From NCBI GenBank assembly GCA_028370155.1, contig CP116670.1, positions 1,736,001 through 1,800,000 of the forward strand: 64,000 nt of DNA, given 5' to 3'. Under the pieces are notes generated by a model. That model saw only the letters and a program-made list of their open reading frames with translations. It did not search any database and had not been told where the DNA came from. The position numbers and the translations under genes were made by a program. Below are positions 9,888-19,021 of this stretch, piece by piece. Every line of letters starts with the position of its first letter. The first letter of the stretch is position 1. Source of the stretch: Arthrobacter sp. OVS8 (GTDB taxonomy: Bacteria; Actinomycetota; Actinomycetes; Actinomycetales; Micrococcaceae).

Positions 9888-9960
9888 GCCACGAATGGCC
9901 GCTATGCCTCGTCCGTCTGTCACGAATGGCCGCTAAGCACCATCGCTTAGCGGCCATTCG
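9888..9960. repeat. Family A palindromic repeats between convergent genes
   Basis: Two direct copies of the CCACGAATGGCCGCTA-type core (near 9888 and 9920) and one inverted copy (9945-9960) occur here. It is the same family as the cluster at 285-417 and the single copy at 11121-11136. Confidence 0.75.
9923..9960. terminator. Bidirectional hairpin between fdxA and the small membrane protein gene
   Basis: CGAATGGCCGCTAAGC (9923-9938) pairs perfectly with GCTTAGCGGCCATTCG (9945-9960) around a 6-nt loop. It is built from one direct and one inverted repeat copy and lies between convergent genes, so it could end both transcripts. No T-run follows. Confidence 0.55.
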
Positions 9961-9998
9961 CGTCGAAGCGCCCACATTTCGGGCGGCTAAGGCATCGG

Positions 9999-10178
9999 TT
10001 AGAAGCGGACCAGGGAGTACGGCAGGCTCGGCAGGTTCCCCGCGGTCCAGGGCCGGTCGGACTTCTCCGCCGGAAGGTGCCCGCGGCCGTCGCGGACCAC
10101 CAGCACCACCGTGCCAACGATGGCGTACAGGGCAACCGCCGCCAGGATGATCAGCAGGACTACAAAGGACCCGGTCAT
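9999..10178 (-). CDS. Small single-span membrane protein with C-terminal GNLPS motif
   Basis: A 59-residue protein. One hydrophobic helix covers about residues 4-27, followed by a basic cytoplasmic tail DGRGHLPAEKS and the ending WTAGNLPSLPYSLVRF. A paralogue with the same layout is encoded at 35377-35571; the shared pattern is FVVLL...DGxGHxP...W..GNLPSxP. Function is unknown. It is transcribed against fdxA. Confidence 0.7.
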   Translation of the reverse strand: MTGSFVVLLIILAAVALYAIVGTVVLVVRDGRGHLPAEKSDRPWTAGNLPSLPYSLVRF

Positions 10179-10233
10179 GTCCAACACCTCTAATGTCCAT
10201 TTTACTGCGGTCCGCGCCTGCGAGAATGGCCGG

Positions 10234-11109
10234 ATGACCGCCATCATCCTGGGCTGGGACCCCGACCGCTGGAACGAATGGAACTACGCCGCCGTCGTCA
10301 AACACGTGGCCGCGATGGGACTGCACCTTGAGCCGTGGAGCGTAGGCCACCACCGGAACATTGCCGCGGGAACGGACGCCTGGCTGCTCCTCCAGGGAGA
10401 CCGCGGCCGCGGACTCATCGGCCACGGCATCGTGCTCTCGGAGCACCCCGAACCCGGGCCACGCTCTCCTGCTTCGAGCGGGCCGTGCCGGAGCAGACCG
10501 CGATGCCCGTGCAGGTGGCGTTCGATGCCCTCCTGCCGCCCGGCGAGCAGATCGCCGTCGACGTTCTGGCGGAGGCGCTGCCCGGGGTCCCGTGGGACAG
10601 TGATGATGCCACCGGGCTGGCCGTCGACCCGGCTGAGGAAGCAATCATCAGGGCCCTGTGGCGTGACTTCGGGCCGCCGTCGGGCCCGGACCCCACACCC
10701 CGGCCCCGGCACCTACCCGCGGGACGCGGTCACCCGGGTGGAAGTGAACCGCTACGAACAGGACCCGGATGCGCGGCGGGCCTGCATCGCCCACCACGGC
10801 ACCAGCTGCGCCGCCTGCGGGTTCTCCTTCGAGCAGAAGTACGGCCAGATCGGCCGTGACTTCATCCCCGTGCACCACCTCGTCCCGGTGTCCCAGCTCG
10901 GCGGCGGCTACCAGCTCGATCCCATCTCCGACCTCGTGCCGCTCTGCGCCAACTGCCACGCCATGGCGCACCACGGTGTGGGCACGCCGCGGACCGTGGC
11001 CGAGCTGCGCCGCATCATCGGCGACGCCGGTTTCCTCCGTGGAACCACCGTCAGCCCCGAGGAGCTCGAAGCCCAGCGCGCCGCCCGGGAACTCCTGGGA
11101 CCGCAGTAA
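10234..11109 (+). CDS. HNH endonuclease domain protein
   Basis: A putative nuclease. The C-terminal HNH/zinc-finger core reads CAACGFSF, then VHHLVPVSQLG, then LCANCHAMAHH, with the catalytic HH pair and two CxxC zinc pairs. The N-terminal half (WDPDRWNEWNYAAVVKHV) resembles the modified-base or EVE-like N-terminal parts seen in stand-alone HNH proteins, but I cannot assign it firmly. ATG 10234 is chosen. The frame changes near 10459 (CCCGGGCCACG, one G short) and near 10700 (net two bases short or one extra). Repaired length is about 293 residues. It may be a McrA-like restriction enzyme or a domesticated homing nuclease. Confidence 0.75.
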   Translation: MTAIILGWDPDRWNEWNYAAVVKHVAAMGLHLEPWSVGHHRNIAAGTDAWLLLQGDRGRGLIGHGIVLSEHPEPGPRSPASSGPCRSRPRCPCRWRSMPSCRPASRSPSTFWRRRCPGSRGTVMMPPGWPSTRLRKQSSGPCGVTSGRRRARTPHPGPGTYPRDAVTRVEVNRYEQDPDARRACIAHHGTSCAACGFSFEQKYGQIGRDFIPVHHLVPVSQLGGGYQLDPISDLVPLCANCHAMAHHGVGTPRTVAELRRIIGDAGFLRGTTVSPEELEAQRAARELLGPQ

Positions 11110-11636
11110 CCGTAGCCATTCGCCACAAATGGCCGCTTCGCGGGAGACCTCCGAAACGCGTCCAGGGGGACATGCTCATTCTTCGCGGCAACGAGAGGGC
11201 ACAGAGGGATTATGTCCACGCCAGGGCCCGGCCGGAGGGCATGCCCCGTGGCTCGTGCGGCCAGGCAGCAATCAACGGAGAGCGCACCCGGTGGACATGC
11301 TCAGTCTTGGCAGCACCCAGAGGGCATATGGGGATTATGTCCACGCCAGGGCCGGGCATGAGAGCATGTCCCGTGGCTCGGGCGGCCAGGCAGCAATCAA
11401 CGGAGTGCGCACCCGGTGGACATGCTCAGTCTTGGTAGCACCCAGAGGGCATAAGGCACTATGTCCGAGCCTGGGCCCGGCCGGAGGGCATGCCCAGTGG
11501 TTCCGCCCCGCACGCCCTGTCCCAGCACCCCGCACGCCCCCACCGCAGCACCCAGCGCACACCCCGTTAACCCACTCTTCGCCCGGCCGCCACCCTGCCC
11601 ACCCCGCGCCGCAAGCCGGCCCACGCAGGGTGGAGG
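11110..11636. other. Gene-free stretch carrying two repeat families
   Basis: No convincing gene is present. It holds one family A repeat copy (11121-11136), a 125-bp tandem array (11168-11502), and then a C-rich low-complexity segment up to the glycosyltransferase start. Confidence 0.7.
11168..11502. repeat. 125-bp tandem repeat, about 2.7 copies
   Basis: Copies start at 11168, 11293 and 11418, each with GGACATGCTCA. Each contains a matching TTATGTCC or CTATGTCC about 45 bp later, so every unit can fold GGACAT against ATGTCC. The second part of each unit reads close to GGGCATGCCCCGTGGCTCG and GGCAGCAATCAACGGAG. The period is exactly 125 bp, so it is not a multiple of three, and the third copy is truncated. 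Imperfect identity between copies argues against a simple assembly duplication. Confidence 0.85.
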
Positions 11637-12802
11637 GTGAGGATCGCAATTGTTGCTGAGTCATTCCTGCCGCTGATGAACGGGGTAACCCACTCGATCC
11701 TGCGGGTCCTGGAGCATCTTCAGGAGCGCGGGGACGAGGTGCTGGTGATCGCGCCGTCCACGCAGGACACGGGATCACCCGGCGAGGTCTACGGGGCGCA
11801 TGTCCACCGGCTGCCGTCGGTGCCGCTGGCCGGCTACGCGAACGTCCGGGTGGCGATGGGCGGTGTCTACCGGGTCAAGCGAATCCTTGCCGAGTATGCA
11901 CCGGACGTGGTCCACCTGGCGTCGCCGTTCGTGCTCGGCTGGCGCGCGGCGCAGGCCGCCCACCAGCTGGGGATCCCCGCCGTCGCCATCTACCAGACCG
12001 AGGTCCCGGGTTACGCCGGGCGGTATGGCGTCCCGTTCCTGGAGAACTGGGCCTGGAACCGGGTGGAGAACATCCACCTGCTCGCGGCCCGGACCCTGGT
12101 GCCCTCCAGTTTCGCGCTCAACCAGCTCCGCGGCCGCGGCATTCCGCGCGTCGAGATGTGGCGGCGCGGCGTGGACACCCAGCGGTTCTCCCCGGACAAG
12201 CGCGACGCCGGATGGCGGGGCAGTGTCGCCCCGGCCGGCGAGCGCATCATCGGCTACGTGGGCGGCTCGCGGTCGAAAAGCAGGTGCAGGACCTCGCCGT
12301 GCTGGCCGATGTCCCCGGCTCCCGGCTGGTGATTGTCGGCGACGGACCCCAGCGTCCGGCCCTTGAGGACGCCCTGCCGGACGCGGTTTTCACCGGGTTC
12401 CTCGGCGGCGAGGAGCTGGCCAGCGCGGTGGCGTCCTTCGATCTCTTTGTGCACCCGGGCGAGTTCGAGACCTTCTGCCAGACCATCCAGGAGGCGATGG
12501 CGTCGGGCGTGCCGGTGGTCGCCACGGGCCGCGGCGGCCCGCTGGACCTCGTCGAAAACTCCCGTACCGGCTGGCTGTACGAGCCGGGCGACCTCGCCGC
12601 GCTGCGCGCCCGCGTGGCGGACCTGATGGGCGACGACGCCAAGCGCCGCGCGTTCGCAGCGGCGGCCCACGCTTCGGTCCAGGGCCGGACGTGGTCCGCC
12701 CTGGGCGCCGAGCTGGTCCAGCACTACGAGGCGGTCCTCACCGCCAACGTCCCCCTTGCAAGCCGAACAACCAGCACCACCCCTCAAGGAGTCGCCCTGT
12801 GA
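11637..12802 (+). CDS. mgtA: GT4-family glycosyltransferase, probable alpha-mannosyltransferase
   Basis: A retaining GT-B glycosyltransferase acting on a lipid or polysaccharide acceptor at the membrane face. The N-terminal acceptor domain starts [19 protein letters not shown], typical of PimB/MgtA-type enzymes. The donor domain has [14 protein letters not shown], and the E-x7-E signature is [17 protein letters not shown]. It starts at GTG 11637. The frame changes once near 12265 (GGCGGCTCGCGG), probably one missing base. Repaired length is about 388 residues. The stop overlaps the GTG of the UDP-glucose dehydrogenase. Together they fit synthesis of a glucuronic-acid/mannose glycolipid as in MgtA of corynebacteria; this is an inference from adjacency, so the symbol is tentative. 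Confidence 0.75.
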
Positions 12803-14156
12803 AAATTTCCGTGATCGGCTGCGGCTACCTGGGAGCCGTGCACGCGGCCACCCTCGCGTCGATGGGCCACACCGTGGTTGGCATCGACGTCGACGCCGGC
12901 AAAGTCGAGCAGCTGGGCCGCGGCGCAGCGCCGTTCTTCGAGCCCGGGCTGGACGAGCTCCTGCGCGACGGCGTCACCACCGGCCGGCTCAGCTTCTCCA
13001 CAGATTTCGCGGACGCTACCGGCGCCGAGCTGCACTTCCTCTGCGTGGGCACGCCGCAGTCCAAGACGTCCGACGGCGCCGACCTCAGTTACCTCGTCGC
13101 CGCCACGGAGGCGCTGCTCCCCATCTGGCCGCCGGGTCCGCGGTGGTGGGCAAGTCCACGGTTCCGGTCGGAACGGTGGACATGCTCAGTGGGGTGTTGT
13201 CCCCGCGGCCGGACGTGCTCCTGGGCTGGAACCCCGAATTCCTGCGCCAAGGCACCGCGGTCAAGGACTCGCTGGTCCCGGACCGCCTGGTCTACGGCGT
13301 CCCGGACTCAGCCGCAGCAATCACCGCGGCCCTCGACGCCGTCTACGCTCCCCTGCTGGCCGCCGGGATTCCGCGGCTGGTCTGCAACTTCGCCACGGCG
13401 GAACTGATCAAGTCGGCGTCGAACGCGTACTTGGCCACGAAGCTCAGTTTCATCAACGCGATGGCCGAGCTCTGCGACGCAACGGGCGCCGACGTGAAAC
13501 AACTCGGCGCGGCCATGGGCCTGGACCCGCGCATCGGCAGCCGGTACCTCCACGCCGGGCTGGGGTTCGGCGGCGGCTGCCTGCCCAAGGACATCCGCTC
13601 GCTCCGGGCCCAGGCCGTGGGCCTGGGTGTGGATTCGGTGGACCGGTGGATGGACGTGGTGGATGCCATCAACCGGGGCCAGCGTTCCCGCACGGTCGGG
13701 GTGGCGCGGGAGCTGTGCGGCGGCCAGCTTGGCGGCCGACGGGTCACGGTGCTCGGCGCGGCCTTCAAACCGGACACGGACGACATCCGCGATTCCCCGG
13801 CCCTGGACGTCGCCCTGCAGCTGGCGTCGGCCGGCGCGCATGTCACCGTGACGGACCCCGCCGCGATCAACAACGCGTGGCTGCGCTTCCCGCAGCTGCG
13901 CTTCGAGCCGTCCACGGCCCAGGCGCTGGACGGGGCGGAACTGGTGCTTCTGTTGACCGAATGGGACGAGTACACCGGGCTCTCGCCGGCCGACGCCGGG
14001 GCGCTCGTTCGCCGCCGGACCCTCCTGGACGCGCGGAACGTCCTCGACGCCTCCGCCTGGGCGGCGGAAGGCTGGACGGTCCGCGGCCTCGGCCGGGGGC
14101 ACACCGCCGGGACCATCACCACCCGCCTGAGCGCCGCGGGACACCGGCCGGGGTAA
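12799..14156 (+). CDS. UDP-glucose/GDP-mannose 6-dehydrogenase family protein
   Basis: Oxidises a nucleotide sugar (most likely UDP-glucose to UDP-glucuronate) in two NAD-dependent steps. The N-terminal NAD motif is [16 protein letters not shown], with acidic VGIDVD after it. The catalytic Cys is in [10 protein letters not shown]. The C-terminal domain contains [23 protein letters not shown]. It starts with GTG in a GTGA overlap with the glycosyltransferase. The frame changes once near 13120 (CTCCCCATCTGG, one C short). Repaired length is about 452 residues. It probably supplies the sugar donor for the neighbouring transferase. Confidence 0.9.
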
Positions 14157-14251
14157 CGCCCACCGCCGAAGCCGCCCCGCTGCATCCCGCCGAAACCCGT
14201 CCGCCAAAACGCCGCGCGCACAGCTTGGACCCAGCCCGGCGGCGCGACCCC

Positions 14252-14257
14252 TATGAT
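14252..14257 (+). promoter_or_regulatory. Conserved TATGAT -10-like element, first of three
   Basis: TATGAT follows GACCCC and lies 62 bp before the first GGDEF-EAL gene. The same hexamer occurs at 16589-16594 and 18937-18942, 84 and 79 bp before the second and third paralogues. The first two also share an upstream TGGACnCAG. This suggests a common promoter design for the three genes. Confidence 0.45.
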
Positions 14258-14319
14258 TTCCTGAGGGAGGGCTTTTCAATGAAATACCGGTGGTCTCACA
14301 TTCGCTCGGCGGTTGCCGC

Positions 14320-16539
14320 GTGACAGCTTCGCCATACCCGGCGCCCGCCATCGAGGCGGTGCTGGAATCCAGCCCGGACGCCCTCCTGGTGGTCACCGAG
14401 GACGGCACCATCCTCCGCGTCAACGCCGCCACGGAACGCATGTTCGGCTACACCCGCGACGAGCTCCTGGGCCGGGACCACCGGATGCTCCTCGCCGAAG
14501 GCTTCCGCAGCGGCCTCCAGCGCATCTTCTTCGCCCTCCGCAAGGACGCCGACGCCGGTCACGTCACCACCGCGGTCCCCGGTCAGGACGCCGACGCCGG
14601 CCCCGCCGCCACCGCGGTCCCCCACCACGACGCCACCCTCCTTCCACCCGGTCGAGGCCTACGGGCTGCGGCGGGACGGCACCGAATTCCAGGGCGAAGT
14701 GGCCTGCTCGCTGCTGGCCCAGGACAGCGACGACGCCCCCGTCAGCATGGCCGTCGCCGTCCGCGACACCTCCCACCGGCAGGCCGCCGACGCGGGACTG
14801 CGCGAAGCCATGTCCCTGCTCAGCGCCACGCTGGAATCCACGGCGGACGGCATTCTTGTGGTCAGCGGCGACGGCCGGATCGCCGGCGTCAACAACCAGT
14901 TCATCTCCATGTGGGGCATCCCGCGGGAGCTCCTGGCCACCCAGGACGACGAGGCCGTGATGGGCTTCGTCCTGGACCAGCTGGTGGATCCCGCGCAGTT
15001 TGTCGAGAAGGTCACCGCGCTCTACGCCGACCCCTCCGCGGAAAGCCACGACGTCCTGGACTTCCGCGACGGCCGGACCTTCGAACGCTACTCCCGCCCG
15101 CAGAAAGTCGCGGAAGTCGTGGTTGGCCGCGTCTGGAGCTTCCGGGACGTGACCCCGGCACGGATCGCGCAGGACCGGATCACCCAGGCGATGGCCGACC
15201 TCGCCGAGCAGGCCGCGCAGCTCAAGGACCTCGCGTTCAAGGACCCGCTGACCGGTCTGTCCAACCGCCAGCTCTTCAGCGACCACCTCGCGGCGGCACT
15301 GCGCGGGCCGTGCGGCACCGCCGTCGACGTCCTGCTCCTGGACCTGGACGACTTCAAGGAAGTCAACGACATCCTGGGCCACCACGCCGGCGACCAGATG
15401 CTGATCGAGGTGGGCCGCCGGCTGCGCGAATGTGTCCGCCCGAACGACGTTGTAGCACGCCTGGGCGGTGACGAATTCGTGGTGCTGCTGGTCGGCTCGC
15501 TGGACGCCGAGGCGGTGGCCGGGCGGATCGTCGACTCGCTCCGGGTCCCGCTCTGGATCGACGGGACCATGCTGCGCCCCAGCCTGAGCCTGGGGCTGGC
15601 GTCCATCAGCGAGGACGCCGTGGACGCCTCCGAGCTGCTGCGCCGGGCCGACGTCGCCATGTACGCGGCGAAATCCGCCGGGAAGAACAGGTACCTGCGG
15701 TTCCGGCCGGAAATGATGAAGAGCCTCGTCCAGCGCACCGAACTGGAGGCCGGCCTCCGGCTGGCCGTCGACGCCGGCCAGATCGCCGTCCACTACCAGC
15801 CGATCATCTCGACCCGGCGCGGCGTCGTGGTCAAGGTCGAGGCGCTGGCCCGCTGGGAGCGCGACGGCGAAACCGTCCCGCCGCAGCAGTTCATCCCGGC
15901 GGCGGAGCGCAGCGGCCTGATCGTCGAGATCGGCACCGAGGTCCTCCTGAAAGGCTGCACCGAGCTGAAGCCCTGGCTCGCGGGAGACCCCGCGCGGTCC
16001 CTCGCCGTCAACGTCTCCGGGGTCCAGTTGCAGCACGGCGACTTCGCCGAGCTGGTGCTGGCCGTCACCGAATCCTGCGGCGTGGATCCGCGGCAGCTGG
16101 TCCTGGAGGTCACCGAGAGTGTGTTCTTCGACGACGACTGCCACGTCATCCAGCAGCTCACCGCGCTCCGCAAGGCCGGCGTGCGGGTGGCCCTGGATGA
16201 CTTCGGCACCGGGTACTCCTCCCTTGGCCGGCTCCAGGACCTGCCTGTGGACACGCTGAAGATCGACCAGTCCTTCACGTCCATGATCCACACGGGCAAG
16301 GAGAACCTGCCGATCCTCAGCTGCATGATCAGCATGGCCCACGGCCTGGGCTTGACCGTCACGGCCGAGGGGTGGAAACGGCGGCGCAGGCCGAATACCT
16401 GATGAACCTCGACTGCGATTCGCTCCAGGGGTTCCTGTTTTCCGGCCCCGAAGCCGAGCCCGGCTTGGCCTCCGCGATCACCCGTTCCGCCGGGGCATTC
16501 GCCGCCCTCCGCGGTGATCGGGTGGCCGGACGCCGCTGA
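14320..16539 (+). CDS. PAS-PAS-GGDEF-EAL cyclic-di-GMP signalling protein 1
   Basis: Makes or degrades cyclic di-GMP in response to PAS-sensed signals. PAS1 is at about residues 10-125 (SPDALLVVTEDGTIL, FGYTRDELLG) and PAS2 at about 165-280 (STADGILVVSGDGRI). The cyclase core is RLGGDEFVVLL, with the inhibitory-site motif RPND five residues before it. The EAL domain has VEALARWE, LVLEVTES, LDDFGTGYSS and LKIDQSF, so key residues are present. PAS1 carries a 42-bp tandem duplication coding DADAG...TTAVP-like units (14548-14631). The frame changes near 14630 (net two bases short) and near 16371 (GAGGGGTGG, one G short). Repaired length is about 740 residues. No membrane segments, so cytosolic. 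Confidence 0.88.
14548..14631 (+). repeat. 42-bp in-gene tandem duplication
   Basis: Two 42-bp units begin GACGCCGACGCCGG and contain CACCGCGGTCCCC. They lengthen the C-terminal part of PAS1 by 14 residues. Neither of the two paralogues downstream has it. Confidence 0.7.
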
Positions 16540-16588
16540 CCTGCGAAAAGTCCGGCGCTGTGATGCTGGACACAGGCGCAACGGACCC

Positions 16589-16594
16589 TATGAT
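16589..16594 (+). promoter_or_regulatory. Conserved TATGAT element upstream of paralogue 2
   Basis: TATGAT follows CGGACCC, with a TGGACA-like -35 sixteen bp upstream (16567-16572). It lies 84 bp before the GTG start of the second GGDEF-EAL gene. Confidence 0.45.
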
Positions 16595-16678
16595 GCAGGA
16601 AACACTTTGTCCGCGGCACCGCCGCCGGACCGTTAGTCACGTCTGTCAACATCCGTCGCTTTGGGGGCCCGTATCACC

Positions 16679-18779
16679 GTGGGAACTGGGATTGAAGAAA
16701 GCCTGCTGGAGCAGGGCCCCGATGCTTTCGTGCTGCTGACCGCGGACGGAACCATCGCGTTCGTGAACTCGGCGGCCGAGCGGCTGTTTGGCTATCCGCG
16801 CGAACAGCTGCTCGGCGTCGGGCACAACATCCTCCTCTCCGAGGACGAGCGCGGCGGGTTCCTCCGGGTCTTTGCCCGGCTGGGACGCGGCAGCACGGCG
16901 GGCCGGCGGCCGTTCGCGGCGGCAGGCCGGCGTCGGGATGGCAGCGAACTGCCGCTGGAGATCACGTGCTCGCTGGTAACGGTCGACGGCGGCCCGGCCA
17001 TGGCGGTCGCCGTCCGGGACGCCAGCCACCGGGAGGACACCGACTCGGGCCGGCGCCTGGCGGTCTCGCTGCTCGATGCCACGCTTGAGACCACCGCCGA
17101 CGGGATTGTGGTGGTCTCCAACGACGGTCAGATCACCGGGGTCAATGACCAGTACCTCAAGTTGTGGGGCATGCCGCCGGAGCTGATCGCGGCGGAGGAC
17201 CCGACGGCGCTGGTCACCTTCATCTCCCGGAAGCTGGCGAATCCGGCCTACTTCCTGCAGAAGGTCGCGGAGCTGAAAACCGACCGGGGAAAGCAGAGCC
17301 ACGACGTGCTGGAGTTCAAGGACGGCCGCAGCGTGGAGCTCTACTCCCGGCCGCAGAAGGTCGCGGACGTGATCGTGGGCCGGATCTGGAACTTCCGCGA
17401 CATCACCACGCGGCAGCGCGCCCAGGACCAGGCCCGCCGTGCCATGGAGGAACTCGCCGAACAGACGGACAAACTCAAGGAGCTCGCGTTCCGGGACCCG
17501 CTGACGGGGCTGGCCAACCGGATGCTCTTCAACGAACGCGCCGCCGCCGCGCTGCTTACCCCGGGCCGGTGCACGTGCTGCTGCTGGACCTGGACGATTT
17601 CAAGGAAGTCAACGACGTCCTGGGGCACCACGCCGGGGACCAGATGCTCGTGGAGGTCTCGCGGCGGCTGCAGAACTGCGTGGGGCCGCACGGCACCGTG
17701 GCGCGCCTGGGCGGGGACGAGTTCGTTGTCCTGCTGGTGGACTGCAACGATTCCGACGCCGTCGCCCAGCGCGTGGTGGCCGCGCTGAACGCCCCGGTGT
17801 CCATCGAGGGCACCCTGATGCGGCCGGGCCTGAGCCTGGGCGTGGCCTCGCGCGGCCCCGGGACCATGACGTCCTCGGAGCTGCTGCGCCAGGCGGACCT
17901 GGCCATGTACGCGGCGAAGGAGGCCGGCAAGAACTGCTACGTGCACTTCCGGCCGGAGATGCTCGCGGCGCTGCTGGAACGCACCCAGCTGACGGCCGGG
18001 CTGCGGCGGGCCGTGGAACTGGGGCAGATCACGGTGCACTACCAGCCGGTGGTGTCCACCGAGCAGCTGGAAGTGGTGCAGTTCGAGGCGCTGGCCCGGT
18101 GGCAGTGGGAAGGCCAGCTGATGCCGCCGGACCAGTTCATCCAGACCGCGGAACGCAGCGGCCTGATCCGGGAGATCGGGGCGGAGGTGCTGCGGCGCAG
18201 CTGCACTGAGCTGCAGCCGTGGCTCTCCGAGGACCCGCGCCGGACCCTGGCCGTGAACGTCTCCGGTGTACAGCTGCAGCACCCGGACTTCGCCGAACGG
18301 GTCCTGGACATCGCGGCTTGGAGCGGCGTGGACCCGCACCAGCTGGTGCTGGAAGTGACGGAGAGCGTTTTCTTCGACGCCCAGTGCCACGTCATCACCC
18401 AGCTGGTGACCCTGCGGGGGCCGGGATCCGGGTGGCGCTGGACGACTTCGGCACCGGCTACTCCTCCTTGGGCCGGTTGCAGGAGCTCCCCGTGGACATC
18501 GTCAAGATCGACAAGTCCTTCGTCTCCATGCTGCGCACCGGGACCGAAAAGCTGCCCATCCTGACCTCCATGATCCACATGGCCCGCAGCCTGGGCCTGA
18601 AAGTGACGGCCGAGGGCATCGAAACCCCGGAACAGGCCCGCTACCTGATGGATCACGGCTGCGACGCCCTGCAGGGCTACCTGTTCTCCCGTCCGCAGCC
18701 CGAGTCGCGGCGCGAGCTCGGCATCCGCAGCTCCGCCGCCGCCATCGCGGCGCTGGAGGGTGTGCCGCTGCCGGTGTAG
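16679..18779 (+). CDS. PAS-PAS-GGDEF-EAL cyclic-di-GMP signalling protein 2
   Basis: Paralogue of the preceding gene, about 700 residues. PAS1 (GPDAFVLLTADGTIAFVNSA), PAS2 (ETTADGIVVVSNDGQI), GGDEF (RLGGDEFVVLL) and EAL (FEALARW, LVLEVTES, LDDFGTGYSS, VKIDKSF, TAEGIETPEQA) appear in that order. The inhibitory site is degenerate here: GPHG replaces RxxD before GGDEF, so product inhibition is probably lost. GTG 16679 is preferred over TTG 16661 by comparison with paralogue 3, whose upstream sequence is similar. The frame changes near 17565 (ACCCCGGGCCGG) and near 18419 (CGGGGGCCGGGA), each one base short. It lies 139 bp after gene 1. Confidence 0.88.
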
Positions 18780-18936
18780 GTGGCCGGTTCCGACCGGCTC
18801 TGCTGCGCTGGGTGCCGGCGGTCCGTTGAGCCGGCGGTCCGTGGGCGGGGCGCCTGTTGGGCCGCGGGTTAGCCGTCGGGGGCGACACAAAGATGGCTGC
18901 TGAATGACGCGTATCACGTGCAGCGCCCGCACCACA

Positions 18937-18942
18937 TATGAT
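18937..18942 (+). promoter_or_regulatory. Conserved TATGAT element upstream of paralogue 3
   Basis: TATGAT in ACCACATATGATTCAG, 79 bp before the start of the third GGDEF-EAL gene. No good -35 is visible. Confidence 0.35.
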
Positions 18943-19021
18943 TCAGTGAGCGCAGCCGGCCTTGTTCTCCGCAAGGGGTGGCTGCCACTTCACTTTCGTC
19001 GCTTGGGGGCAGGCAAAACAC

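Noticed and set aside
11168-11502. CRISPR array or protein repeat
   Set aside because: The whole 125-bp unit repeats with no unique spacers, and the period is not a multiple of three.
14564-16342. Minus-strand open frame of 592 codons
   Set aside because: Mirror of the first GGDEF-EAL gene, with no domain of its own.
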